Shown: positions 22,701 to 29,800 of the stretch, piece by piece
Layout of the letters: each line of letters opens with the position of its first letter
Position numbering within the stretch: position 1 is the stretch's first letter
Assembly (NCBI RefSeq): GCF_964355755.1
Contig: NC_092674.1
Coordinates: 8,249,001 to 8,313,000 of the forward strand
From: Antedon mediterranea
Lineage: Eukaryota; Echinodermata; Crinoidea; Comatulida; Antedonidae
DNA: 64,000 bases
Direction: 5' to 3'
The notes under the pieces: model-generated
The model's database searches: none
Seen by the model: only the letters and a program-made list of their open reading frames with translations
What the model was told of the DNA's origin: nothing
Translations under genes and position numbers: made by a program

Positions 22701-25184
22701 TTACAATCTATAGAATCTAATTTAACAAGATTCTAACTTAAAGATGTATTGTCACCCAGAAACATGAAAAATGAAGATTAATTAAATAAATGGTCAAATT
22801 TAACCAAAAACACTATTGACTATTTTTTATTTAAATTACAGTTTTTTCAGGTAAATAAATTTGTTTTCGATTCAACCTTTTTTCAAAGTGAATAACTATT
22901 ATGTGAAATTAAAATGCCATATTAAAAAAAATTGAAAAAAAAAATGTTTAGGCGGGGGACAATATATCTTTAACATGATGAACTACCTTAATTTTAGAAA
23001 ATAACAATTTTACAATCTATAGAATCTAATTTTACAAGTGAACTTACAACATTAATTATATATAAGAACACCTAATTTACAAAAGAACCATTTTACAATG
23101 TAACCTATTCACAAAAAAAAAAACAAGTTTAAATTACAAAGAGAACCTAATTTTATAAGAGAACTGAACGTTAATTTTCGACCCTACATTATAGAACCTG
23201 TAATGGTACGCAGCAGCCGACGACATTTCAGCCGGACGCCGGTGATATAGCCAACACAGACAACAGATGTGATTTAAGCACGTGTACTATATCATTTGTA
23301 CACACAACGCGTTATATTCCATTTATGATTTTATGATCTATTATATGTTTTTCTATTCATTATACAAGTTAGCCGTCGCAGTGTAATATTCGCTGAGGCA
23401 AACAAATCTTTGATATCACTTTAGCAATTGATATTACTTTTATTTCGAGATACATTAAAATGAAATGTGAAAAAAAGAAAACTAAATGGCAAAGCTAGGT
23501 CACGTGTTAGCCAGAAAAATACGATAACAAAATTGCTGTTCAGTTAAAATCATCTCGTTATGGCGCAACAGCAGCATTATAAAGATACGAATGTCTAAAA
23601 TCCAGTGCTGCTCAACGTGTTTTTTTTTATGATTTAAGCGATTGATATGTTTAGTTTATCAATATATTCTAATACGTACGAGGAAAATACTGCATCATTA
23701 ATGTATTAATGTATAAAACGCAGTCACGATTCGGAATGTAAACCACTATGTTTATAATGAAAATATCGAAAACCCGTCATTTGACGAGGCTATTTAAATA
23801 ATATTAAAACTAATGCTCTCTAAATGGCTCTAAATAACAAATACCACTTCAATCTGTAACGAGATGGCAATAGGTAAATTCTTGCAATATAAAAAAAGAT
23901 ATGAACTAACTGCTGTTTAAATGTCATAATGTTTATCAAATAAGCCATAAAAAAGATATTAGTTATGAAAATTGCAGACGTTTTGTTTTAATAACCGTAT
24001 GGAATAAGAGTCTCACAAATGCGGCGTTAAAATGCACTGCATCGACATGCTGTTCAAAGGAGAGGCGGACGCACAAAGAGAGACATACACGCGCGTATAA
24101 TAACGTAACTTATTCACCAGTTTAGTTTTAAGTGCTCTTTTACTGACGAATTGTGCCCATTTTTTTACAAGAAATGACAGTAAACCTATTCTGAACAATT
24201 ATTGTTAATTTTACATGTCATTTCGTTCATATATCATCGGCAACGATTAGTTCTGTACATTACCAATGTTCTTTAGTGTGAACACATGGCATGAGAAGTT
24301 TGCTTGCTGCGTTTGCTTTCTATGCCTAGACGTTAATTTCGACATATTTTTAATTATTCCATCCAGGGAGGAGTGAATTCTTCCTTGATTCCATCCCATA
24401 TTTCATTCATATTTCCATATTTTCCGATCCTACACAACATGAGAAGAGTCTATGCTTTCTATAAAGCAAGACTAATTACGAGAGTGTTGTATCACGTGTT
24501 TGAAGGAAACATTGAGTAAGATGAAAAGAGACTATTATTTGTAATAAAACTGTGAACATTTGAAAAGGTGAAAACTCCATCAATGTCTCATCTAAAGAAA
24601 ATGTATATTTTGGCTTAAAAAATGTCATTACTACGAACACGGTGCTAACATACGGTACACAATTCGGCTTAGTTTAATAACTACGACAAGTGACTCGTTA
24701 CAAATGACAATATATATACTGCACTAATTAAGAATGTGCTAATCAATAGCGTTTTAAAAAATAACTTACCTGGATTTATTGACGGTGTATACACGTTTAA
24801 ATATAGGCAATCCTCTGAAATGTTCTTTACAAAGGGTCTTACATTTTCTAGTTGTCTTTTCTTTCGAGGTGTCATACCCGGTGTAATTTCGAACGATTGT
24901 GGACAAGCAGGCCCAAAATTCAAGGCATCACGCTGCTCCCATTTTACAGGACTTTCCGGTGCACTGAATCGTCGTCGTCCTGTTGGTGGGGCGGCGTACG
25001 GTATACCCAGAAATTGGTATATTTCCGACATATCTTCCAACGCTGGTTTTACGCGGAGGCCGCGTAACCTTCCAAATGTTGTATTTACGACTCCGTAACC
25101 GTCACTGCAATCTACTACACGTGTTGAAACTACAGCTGTGAGTATGATCAAAACGGTTATACACTGGATAACACAACACCACAT
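1018..25184 (-). CDS. Neuroligin-like (cholinesterase-like) adhesion protein, seven coding exons
   Basis: Joining 25184..24770, 8127..7987, 6577..6392, 6097..5665, 3658..3435, 2247..2100 and 1666..1018 gives an open frame of 731 residues; all junctions are GT/AG and phase-consistent. The order is signal peptide (about 1-20), alpha/beta-hydrolase ectodomain (about 30-575), Ser/Thr-rich stalk (about 595-629), one transmembrane helix (about 634-657) and a cytoplasmic tail of about 74 residues. Family marks include [39 protein letters not shown] and YLHIG followed by a Trp-containing block. Neuroligins are postsynaptic type I membrane proteins that bind neurexins; that role here is inference. The catalytic Ser is replaced within GAGSG, the acid position reads Asp, and the His position reads Phe, so hydrolysis is not expected. 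The start is the ATG at 25184 in good context (ACCATG), followed by a clean signal peptide; an in-frame GTG seven codons upstream was not used. Other members of the carboxylesterase-like adhesion family are possible, but the stalk, transmembrane helix and C-terminal block favour neuroligin. Confidence 0.88.
1803..1943. mobile_element. Short inverted-repeat element (MITE-like), GGTTCCCACTAG ends, copy 1
   Basis: The left end AAGCTTGGTTCCCACTAG and the right end CTAGTGGGAACCACGCTT are inverted copies. The interior also folds: AACGCAAGGACG on the left against CGTCCTTG on the right. The outer flanks read TTAA on both sides, which could be a TTAA target duplication. There is no coding capacity. 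It lies in intron 6. A second copy is at 57867..58012. Confidence 0.65.
1944..2062. repeat. Partial second unit related to the adjacent inverted-repeat element
   Basis: Contains AAGCAAGGACGCAACG, then TTGACCAATCAAAAGCGATG and GTGATTCATCAAT, which resemble interior parts of the elements at 1803 and 57867 (for example GTGATTCGTCAAT in the latter). It ends about 40 bases before the exon 6 donor. Confidence 0.45.
2100..2247 (-). CDS. Neuroligin-like gene, exon 6 (residues 467-516)
   Basis: The acceptor is attgtcttgtag and the donor ACA GG|gtaatt, phase 2. It encodes [19 protein letters not shown] and [12 protein letters not shown], closely matching the HGDEVPYVFGIP and VMTYWTNFAKTG blocks of neuroligins. 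The catalytic His of esterases (and the His kept in many neuroligins) sits two residues before DE; Phe470 is there instead. Asn493 (NYT) is a possible glycosylation site. Confidence 0.92.
2340..2581. repeat. Tandem duplication, two units of about 120 bases
   Basis: GCACCCAAA starts both units, and CAATCTGTTACGACGTCCC followed by CCATTGATAGCAGCGCCTTG occurs near 2388 and 2518 with a few substitutions. It lies in intron 5. No coding potential. Confidence 0.75.
3171..3432 (-). mobile_element. LINE fragment: C-terminal end of reverse-transcriptase ORF plus (AAAT)n tail
   Basis: The minus-strand frame from about 3432 to the TGA at 3246 reads [19 protein letters not shown], which matches the conserved end of CR1/jockey-like LINE ORF2 proteins (F-x-x-G-x-x-W-N-x-LP-x-x-I). 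A short 3' UTR then runs into an (AAAT)n tail at about 3176-3190. The copy is 5'-truncated, in the same orientation as the host gene, and starts within a few bases of the exon 5 donor. Confidence 0.75.
3435..3658 (-). CDS. Neuroligin-like gene, exon 5 (residues 392-467)
   Basis: This exon is not a stand-alone ATG frame and was found by reading the minus strand. The acceptor is ttctccggcag and the donor GCA G|gtaggc. It completes Arg392 (CG|T), encodes 74 full codons and ends in phase 1, which is what exons 4 and 6 require. The protein holds [27 protein letters not shown] and GYLYFFASR, ending RRWA. These correspond to the YTDW, LFTDHQWVAPAVAT and YFYAFYH blocks of neuroligins. A LINE fragment starts just downstream of its donor. 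Confidence 0.9.
5332..5420 (+). repeat. CCGGATATAG dispersed repeat, copy 1
   Basis: Contains TATGCAAATT, AGAACCGGATATAG and GCTGCCCCCTATAGACCAGT. It shares this order with the copy at 7412..7510; shorter pieces are at 5536 and 7257. All are in the same orientation within introns of the neuroligin-like gene. Confidence 0.6.
5536..5570 (+). repeat. CCGGATATAG dispersed repeat, partial copy 2
   Basis: CCAGAACCGGATATAGGTTG followed by CCCCCTAGACCA. A short partial copy, intron 4. Confidence 0.5.
5665..6097 (-). CDS. Neuroligin-like gene, exon 4 (residues 248-392)
   Basis: The acceptor is ttttaaatag and the donor TTT CG|gtaggt, phase 2. It encodes [16 protein letters not shown], comparable to the KAIIQSGTALSSW block of neuroligins, then a Cys-containing segment (ERFGCQ), the hallmark [10 protein letters not shown], and [11 protein letters not shown]. 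The last segment aligns with the GVNxxEG element that carries the triad acid in esterases; the acid position is Asp353 here. The exon ends in a helical stretch [10 protein letters not shown]. Confidence 0.92.
6392..6577 (-). CDS. Neuroligin-like gene, exon 3 (residues 187-248), nucleophile-elbow exon
   Basis: The acceptor is caattatag and the donor G|gtaagc, both phase 1. It encodes [15 protein letters not shown], an amphipathic helix ([20 protein letters not shown]) and [14 protein letters not shown]. In active esterases the elbow is GESAG; here it is GAGSG, putting Gly231 at the nucleophile position, as in neuroligins (GSGAG). Asn244 (NRT) is a possible glycosylation site. Confidence 0.9.
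6710..7012 (+). mobile_element. Probable LINE 3' UTR with A-rich tail
   Basis: Starts near GGGCTGGCCTTTCTCC, runs through T-rich sequence with a short hairpin (GGGTGAGCC...) and ends CAATAAAAACAAAACAAAA. The layout resembles LINE 3' ends in this window, but no reverse-transcriptase codons remain to confirm it. Confidence 0.35.
7257..7310 (+). repeat. CCGGATATAG dispersed repeat, diverged copy 3
   Basis: ACCAGAACCGGAAATAGCCT, then GCCCCCTTTTGACCAGTAT; same order of motifs as at 5332 and 7412. Confidence 0.5.
7412..7510 (+). repeat. CCGGATATAG dispersed repeat, copy 4
   Basis: TATGCAAATT upstream, then GAAACCGGATATATACTG and CCCCCTATAGACCAGTATC, matching the copy at 5332 over about 90 bases. 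Confidence 0.6.
7625..7980 (-). mobile_element. LINE fragment: ORF2 C-terminus with repeat tail
   Basis: The minus-strand frame 7980..7759 reads [50 protein letters not shown] and a stop. The SGRRLR, (T/R)xRxxxSF and xxIRxxN pattern is typical of LINE reverse-transcriptase C-termini. A 3' UTR follows, ending in AATAAAATGAAC and a short (ACTA)n run near 7640. The copy is 5'-truncated, in host-gene orientation, and begins about five bases past the donor of exon 2. Confidence 0.75.
7987..8127 (-). CDS. Neuroligin-like gene, exon 2 (residues 139-186)
   Basis: The acceptor is ttttccatag and the donor G|gtaagt; both ends split a Gly codon in phase 1. It encodes [17 protein letters not shown] and a hydrophobic strand ending VNFRLGIL, matching the VMVYIHGG to LNYR(V/L)G stretch of neuroligins and cholinesterases. 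The oxyanion-hole HGG reads HDG here, a further change against catalysis. Asn163 (NGS) is a possible N-glycosylation site. A LINE fragment begins within about ten bases beyond the donor. Confidence 0.9.
9563..9925. repeat. Tandem duplication, two units of about 183 bases
   Basis: CAGTTTCATAACATATTTCA, AGATAGGCCTACAG, TTTTCACTTGCGAACATAAT and CCCCAGCTGAGCT recur in the same order at about 9567 and 9750 with few changes. Open frames on the minus strand here owe their similarity to the duplication and have no domain. Confidence 0.8.
10967..10993 (+). repeat. (CAA)n microsatellite
   Basis: About nine consecutive CAA units. Confidence 0.9.
11045..11187. mobile_element. CTACACTATCAAACT inverted-repeat element (MITE-like), copy 1
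   Basis: The left end CTGTCTACACTATCAAACTG and the right end TTTATAATGTAGACAGAGCT are inverted. The interior has ATGTGATGTGCCCA, ACTACCATATTTGGGCACAT and CACGC. It is non-coding, and six further full or partial copies lie in the window. Confidence 0.75.
12170..12486 (+). mobile_element. (GTCY)n element, copy A (Helentron/mini-me-like)
   Basis: Begins TTTTTAGTCGCGTGGACGCG, a perfect 8-bp hairpin (AGTCGCGT-GG-ACGCGACT). It has two separate (GTCG/GTCT)n tracts, each preceded by CTATGTCGGTCGG and followed by GGTATCACT(A/T)TGCG, and ends GGCTGTTGGCCTTGTTTTTT. Between and after the tracts, CTTTTTGAACTGTTTTGATG is repeated. No protein is encoded. Copies B-E share both ends. Confidence 0.7.
13351..13408 (+). 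repeat. Direct repeat flanking the tRNA gene, left copy
   Basis: ATATTACCGGGCGGTTTAGA followed by ATTAATGTTCTATGCCTGAT and a (TA)n run. The same sequence recurs 366 bases further on. Confidence 0.85.
13580..13651 (+). tRNA. tRNA gene, anticodon AUC (Asp codon GAU by sequence; body Glu-like)
   Basis: 72 bases fold into a complete cloverleaf: acceptor GCCCCAG/TTGGGGC, D stem GTCT/GGAC with GG in the loop, anticodon stem TCTGC/GCAGG with loop ATATCAA, T stem CCGAG/CTCGG with TTCAAGT, discriminator G. Internal A box (TGGTCTAATGG) and B box (GTTCAAGTC) are present, and a T5 pol III terminator starts three bases after the gene. The anticodon at 13613-13615 is ATC, formally Asp. The D arm (GGTCTAATGGTTAGGA) and the CAGGCGG-CCG stretch resemble tRNA-Glu, so it may be a tRNA-Glu-derived gene whose anticodon changed. 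Expression is not shown by sequence. Confidence 0.75.
13652..13660 (+). terminator. RNA polymerase III terminator of the tRNA gene
   Basis: ACTTTTTCT directly after the discriminator base; a run of five T on the coding strand. Confidence 0.7.
13717..13790 (+). repeat. Direct repeat flanking the tRNA gene, right copy, with longer (TA)n
   Basis: Repeats the 13351 unit through TATGCCTGATTTGTTTATAT, then a longer (TA)n run. The tRNA gene lies in the 300-odd bases between the copies. Confidence 0.85.
17813..17932. mobile_element. CTACACTATCAAACT inverted-repeat element, copy 2, left end damaged
   Basis: The left end reads AAAGCTCTGTGACAAAAAAATG, lacking the CTACACTATCAAAC part. The right end AACTAGTTTGATAGTGTAGA and CAGATCTTA is intact. 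The interior has ACTACCATATTTCGGCATAT and ACCATATTTGGGCACAT. Confidence 0.65.
18490..18715 (-). mobile_element. Degenerate LINE, 3' part of reverse-transcriptase ORF (split by element B)
   Basis: The minus strand encodes RILKVSLRN, then [18 protein letters not shown] and, after one frameshift, [19 protein letters not shown]. These match the (R)RLLKxxKxRQxKxxGHIxR and GKxxGxRxxGRxR blocks at the end of a well-known LINE ORF2 type. The upstream half of the same ORF lies at 19478..19690 across the inserted element. Confidence 0.7.
18716..19477 (-). mobile_element. (GTCY)n element, copy B, inserted in a LINE
   Basis: Read on the minus strand it starts TTTTTAGTCGCGTGGAAGCG and ends GGCTGTTGGCCTTGTTT, as copy A does. 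It has a (GTCY)n tract near each end, each in the context ATAGTTCACTATGTCGGTCG...GGTATCACTATGC (some bases vary). The 560-base centre has CG-rich patches such as GCGCACTGCGCG, and no convincing frame. The flanking sequence is one LINE reading frame on both sides, so the element ends are defined to within a few bases. Copy E at 58688 is nearly the same sequence. Confidence 0.75.
19478..19690 (-). mobile_element. Degenerate LINE, upstream part of the ORF split by element B
   Basis: The minus strand encodes [26 protein letters not shown] and YIWSI, then after a frameshift [20 protein letters not shown]. The last block is the LLYGCETWT-type motif following the LINE reverse-transcriptase palm. It continues, after element B, into RILKVSLRN at 18715. 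It has stops and frameshifts and is not functional. Confidence 0.7.
20313..20545 (+). repeat. Array of seven ATTGG (inverted CCAAT) boxes in a diverged tandem duplication
   Basis: ATTGG occurs at 20313, 20359, 20395, 20428, 20473, 20509 and 20540, usually as GATTGGTTAAA. The units from 20359 and from 20473 share GTGCGCAGATT, TTAGGTATTTGATTGGTTAA and TCCGATTGGTTAAA. The repeat is certain; a regulatory role through CCAAT-binding factors is only a possibility. Confidence 0.6.
22012..22131 (+). mobile_element. (GTCY)n element, copy C (short form)
   Basis: Starts TTTTTAGTCGCGTGCAACGC and ends CATGTATATGGCCTTGTTTT, with a very short GTC-rich tract in between. The subterminal GCCAT-GTAT-ATGGC forms a small hairpin just before the 3' end. 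Most like copy D. Confidence 0.65.
22701..23040. repeat. Direct repeats flanking an inverted-repeat element
   Basis: TTACAATCTATAGAATCTAA at about 22701 recurs at about 23011, on either side of the element at 22738..22973. Related ACAAGAGAACCTAATTT-like pieces continue to about 23165. Confidence 0.55.
22738..22973. mobile_element. TTAAAGATGTATTGTC inverted-repeat element (MITE-like), copy 1
   Basis: The left end TTAAAGATGTATTGTCACCC and the right end GGGGGACAATATATCTTTAA are inverted. AT-rich, non-coding interior. The TTAA at each end may be target duplication or terminus. Confidence 0.7.
24770..25184 (-). CDS. Neuroligin-like gene, exon 1 (residues 1-138)
   Basis: The exon starts at ATG 25184 and ends CCA G before gtaagt, phase 1. 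It encodes a hydrophobic signal peptide (MWCC...VVST), the start of the ectodomain ([11 protein letters not shown]), the [12 protein letters not shown] block typical of carboxylesterase-like proteins, and [11 protein letters not shown] at its end. Cys94 (ACPQ) and Cys126 (EDCLYLN) match the conserved first disulfide of the family. Asn34 (NTT) and Asn121 (NIS) are possible N-glycosylation sites. A basic RKKR run at about 107-110 lies in a loop between the two cysteines and could be a furin-type site; this is only a motif. An opposite-strand open frame over the same bases is a shadow. Confidence 0.88.
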
Positions 25185-26791
25185 GGTGAAAATATTCCTT
25201 GCCACTACAGTAAAGCAATAGTGATTAGCGGTTCAGCAATTTAAAAAAAAGAAGCGTGGAATAAAACAGTTGTGTATGTACAAGAAACTTCAACTACTTG
25301 TTACATATCACTGGAATATGTCACAACTTCTCTACGTCTGACTTAATAACTGTCGTGCCTACCATTTTGGTGGACTGCTAACGAGGCTGTGGAATATATA
25401 AAAAAAAAGAACTGTAATCAATTTAAGTGCGAGCGAGAGCTAATGAACCATGCGGTGAATAATTCCTGGAGTGCAAGAAACATCTACAACTCGTACTACT
25501 ATCGGTAACCCTATCAAACGTAAATACAACAATCACAATTCAATCAATATTGTCAGTGAGGGCGCATGCTTTATGAATTCAACCAACGAGCGAGGTTCGA
25601 TCAAACTTGGCAGACGATACGGCAGATGATGTAATTACCCTCGAAGTAGTTTTCTAACATCGTACGCCGTTAAACTGTGAAGTGTTGCTGGTGATAAAAT
25701 GCGGCCCAAATCTGTTATTAGTTGTCGAGAGATACATCCATATCGTTCACGACGATGTTGTTTGAACCGACATGATGCACACTCTGAATGACCAAGTGTT
25801 CCACGTGATCAAATTAAATAAAGACTATTCCATTCATACCAACTATACTGGCTATATACACTTTAATTATCAATAGACGGTAAATTACAAACTCATTACA
25901 GACAGACGATAACTAATAGACATGAAATCTTCGAAATTATCATTCATCAAATCTGCCTACAAAATGAAATAAGGTTTTGCATAGTATTGTTCACATGCTA
26001 ATTGGCATGGGCTAAGGTGGAATGACAAAAGAATTTCTAATCACTTGCGACATTTCTATAACTTCAGATGACACAAATGTGTAATGTACAAAAAAAGTAG
26101 TTTTATGTCAATAATGTCAGGTAATGGAATGATCTATAGTGCATGTGAGTCTGCAGAAATAGATACACTCATGACGACATTTTCTTATTTTTATTGATTG
26201 AGACAGGTGTAGAAAATAGAAACCACAACGTGTTCTTAGTGTATATCTTTATCGCAACCTGACGTCATATATTCGCGTACAAATTTGTTTTAAATTATTA
26301 ATAAAACGTCATAGGAAATAGAATTACTGTAGTATCTGTTTGGAATGTGTGGTAGGTTCGCATGGATTAATGTTATTTGCAAAGTATGCATAGAAGGAAA
26401 ATGTAGGCTCAACATTTGACTTCGACTTCGCGAGAAGTTATAGCCTCTTTAACGGTGCTCCTGAGTCTTCGATTGGTGTTTTTTTCTCTCGGAATGGCTT
26501 GGACAATCAGAAAAAGGAGAGCGCTCCGAATCAGGGTCATTTGGAAACACGGAGATTCAAGAAATGTTACTTGTTCTTTAACACAGAAGAGTTCATTGTA
26601 AAGTGTTCACATTGATGATAGTAAAGTATGACGTATCAGTACAGATTATGGATTACAAGTCACTTTCCACACAGAGATAAATAAGGCACGGTTCATTGAG
26701 CAGGAGTATTTTGTTGGATGAAAGAAAATCCAAAAGCTTATCTGGGAAATGAATGAATTGATGTACTCACGTAAATTGGAATATATAATAT

Positions 26792-26823
<32 letters not shown>

Positions 26824-29800
26824 ATGTATAAATTCAAAGTCAAATTCAAAGTCAAATTACTGAAAAAATGACAATTCTGTGGGATATCAGTGGCTGGATC
26901 TCAATGGAGATACAAACAAAAAAAGCGAAAAGCTAAATCAAAACGATAAAGTAAACAGCCAGAAAAGTTAGCAGAGCTTTCGGGCAACACTAGCCCTTCA
27001 TCATATGTATATATATATATTCATTCATATGTATGAATATATTCATTCATACATATATTTAGTCGCAAGTTTACATATCTTGCATAGAGTAAATACAACA
27101 TATTTGTTTAGTCTACATTTTGGTAGTAATTAACAAAAAATGTAGGGACGAAGTTCGGACACTGAAAATATTGACCATTGAATATATCAATGTATGCAAA
27201 TTATTGCTTATAAAGCCTGAAATTAAGTTTTTATATGTGCCATTCAATGTCTTTTCAATCTGAGACCTTTTATTGAATTCGAATCTTATTTTTATCTTGG
27301 ACCGTGAAACATGTGCGATATGAATGGGCCTTAAAATGGGCTTGACATGAAACAGTACCGCAGTTTCTCGTTGTTAGACATGACACCATAAGTGAATATG
27401 TTGGCAACCACTTCCTTCCTTGGAACAAATAAAAATGCTGTATGATTCTTGTTTAATTCATATTTCAAATTTATTTTTTTTTTTAAAGATAATCGCTTTA
27501 GATTATCCGCATTAGGCACGTATTTGTGTCTCTTTTAAATTATATTTATTTATTGGAATTTGTTGAATAAAATACCATAAATAATAAGTTTATTCATAAA
27601 CGCATAATATAGATCTATGTTTAGCTTAGCAATAAGACTGTGTCATCTGTATACGTTATTATATTATATCCGTGAGTTTCGTGAATATCTCATAAAATAT
27701 TTAATTTATAAATTAATAACACTTGCATACAAAAGTACACCTACCTATATAAATAATGCATGAACAGCAGAGCTCATCGCTGATGCATTATTACAATATT
27801 ACTTTATACATGAGACGGATCACGTAAAGAAGATTCGCTTTTTTTCTGACATCTGAACTGTGAAAGAAAAGGTCATTTTAGATAGTGTAACATCTGTCCT
27901 GGAGGTTTGGTGAACATTAGAATTCAAAATAACCTTTAGCGAAACGGTAGCAGTAACTGAAGTAATAACGTTCTATTCCTATTCATTCATTAAATAGAAA
28001 TTTTTTCAGAGATAACAAATAATTATTTACAAATCAAATTCCATACAATACCAACCCGTTAAGATCTGAGAAAGGGCATCACCATAAATGCTATACAATA
28101 CATTTCTTGTATGGGAAACCCAGTAAACATGCTTAGAAAACAAGTATGTATATATACAAACACGATAAGATCAAAGCAAAAGTTAGGCCTATTCTATTTA
28201 GGCCTACTGTCCCATAGTTTTGGGACTGGGAATAAAAGGTGGGACTCAAGGGTGTATTTAAGATGACCAATCACGACAAGATAACATAAAAGTCGGGGGA
28301 GAGGGGATAGTCGTATAACATTTCAGTAAATGTAAACCTAGATGACTCAACAACACGGTGCACTAAAACTGTCGAAATAACAGTTTAATTCGACAATTAC
28401 AGATAATATTGGAGGAAAGTTGCTGTCGAAATGTATCGGGGTCGGGGAACAAAAATGTTCTCGTTCCTTAACTTTTATTTTTTTTTAAATCTAAATTCAA
28501 CAGAGGCATATTATAATATGTCTATAAAATTCATTCAGTCAATCTATCAATGTCATTTATTAATAACACAAGCAATTAAATCGTGTACTTTATTGTTTCC
28601 AAGGATACAATTCATAATATTGATCCTAACACAGTTCTCTATATATATGAAAACCTTATATATAAATATACGATAATATTTAAATCAATATCAAATATTT
28701 TGTGTGTAAACATGATTATGAAAACTCATACCGTATAAAGTAACTCTACCGTCTATTAACCGTAGACCACCAACACATAATCGAAAAGGAACGAAACGTT
28801 GTTTTGTTGTTCTTTTTAAAGTTAATTTAAGAAAAACTATATTTATTTTAATTGCGAACATTAAAACTTACATAAATCCAATTACAGCCCTACTACTTAG
28901 TATTTTTCTCACAGGCATATCTTGCTCCGGAAATTCACTTACATAAATAATCAATCAATCGAATAATAAGTGCCACAGTGGAATAGAACTGTAATAGAAG
29001 CACCCACCCGTAAAGTTGCAAATAAACGGCGTAGTTGATTAAAACCAGTAAAATTAGTGCCGCCGCACTAAAACAATTCAAGATCTACGATATAAATACA
29101 AATAACAATAACAATTTGTCATCACCATATCATGCATAATTATTATAAATAAAAATATACACGATAGTTGTATATGCATTCATTTTGTTGTTCGGCCTAA
29201 TCGATATTCTATTTTTATGATTACTTGCCGTATAGTAATAGTAATCATTAAGAACTAAGAAACATATTTTTAACAATAGTTGAGTATTGTGTTAGTGTTG
29301 CTGTGGATCTAATGAACTTGCTATATTGGATTTTATGTATGATTCTATAAAATATGTAATATTGCTATTGTATGATCATTTAGATTGACGGATACAAATC
29401 GAGTAAACTACAATGGTAAATATCTATTGAACATACTTTATAAGGCGATTCCATTCCAATACTATTCAGGAATTGTACAGACCACGTGAAATGCTTATAT
29501 AATTTTTGTTTAAATCGTTAACGTTGTACCTCTGCAACATAAGTATACTAGGCTAGTATAACAACATTATATTAAAACTTTTACTGTTAAAAAATAAAAC
29601 AATTATTATCGCCTGTTTTGTATCGGCTTGTGTTGTAACTACACTGGAATGGTAATGATACCTAAAACCTATTATTACTTTAATAATTAAGGGTTTAACT
29701 CCTTTAAATCGTTTTATATTGAACTGTCCGTCTACAATAATGCAGCACCACAAGAAATCAGAATAAAATATCGACATAAATAATGGCATCATAATGTATT

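Larger units (their letters stand above)
8128..24769. other. Intron 1 of the neuroligin-like gene (16.6 kb)
   Basis: Exons 1 and 2 join in phase across this interval (G|GT, Gly139). Named features inside are listed separately. The stretches 8128..9560, 14060..17810, 19740..20300, 20590..22010 and 23180..24769 show only AT-rich sequence with no long or recognisable frames. A CG-dinucleotide run (CACGCGCGCGCGCC) sits near 15029. Confidence 0.7.

Noticed and set aside
24736-25098. Plus-strand frames of 120 and 71 codons opposite neuroligin exon 1
   Set aside because: They mirror the coding exon on the other strand, with no domain and no splice partners.
24763-25205. Start of the neuroligin-like protein at the GTG at 25205
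   Set aside because: It is not an ATG; the ATG seven codons later has good context and starts a normal signal peptide.
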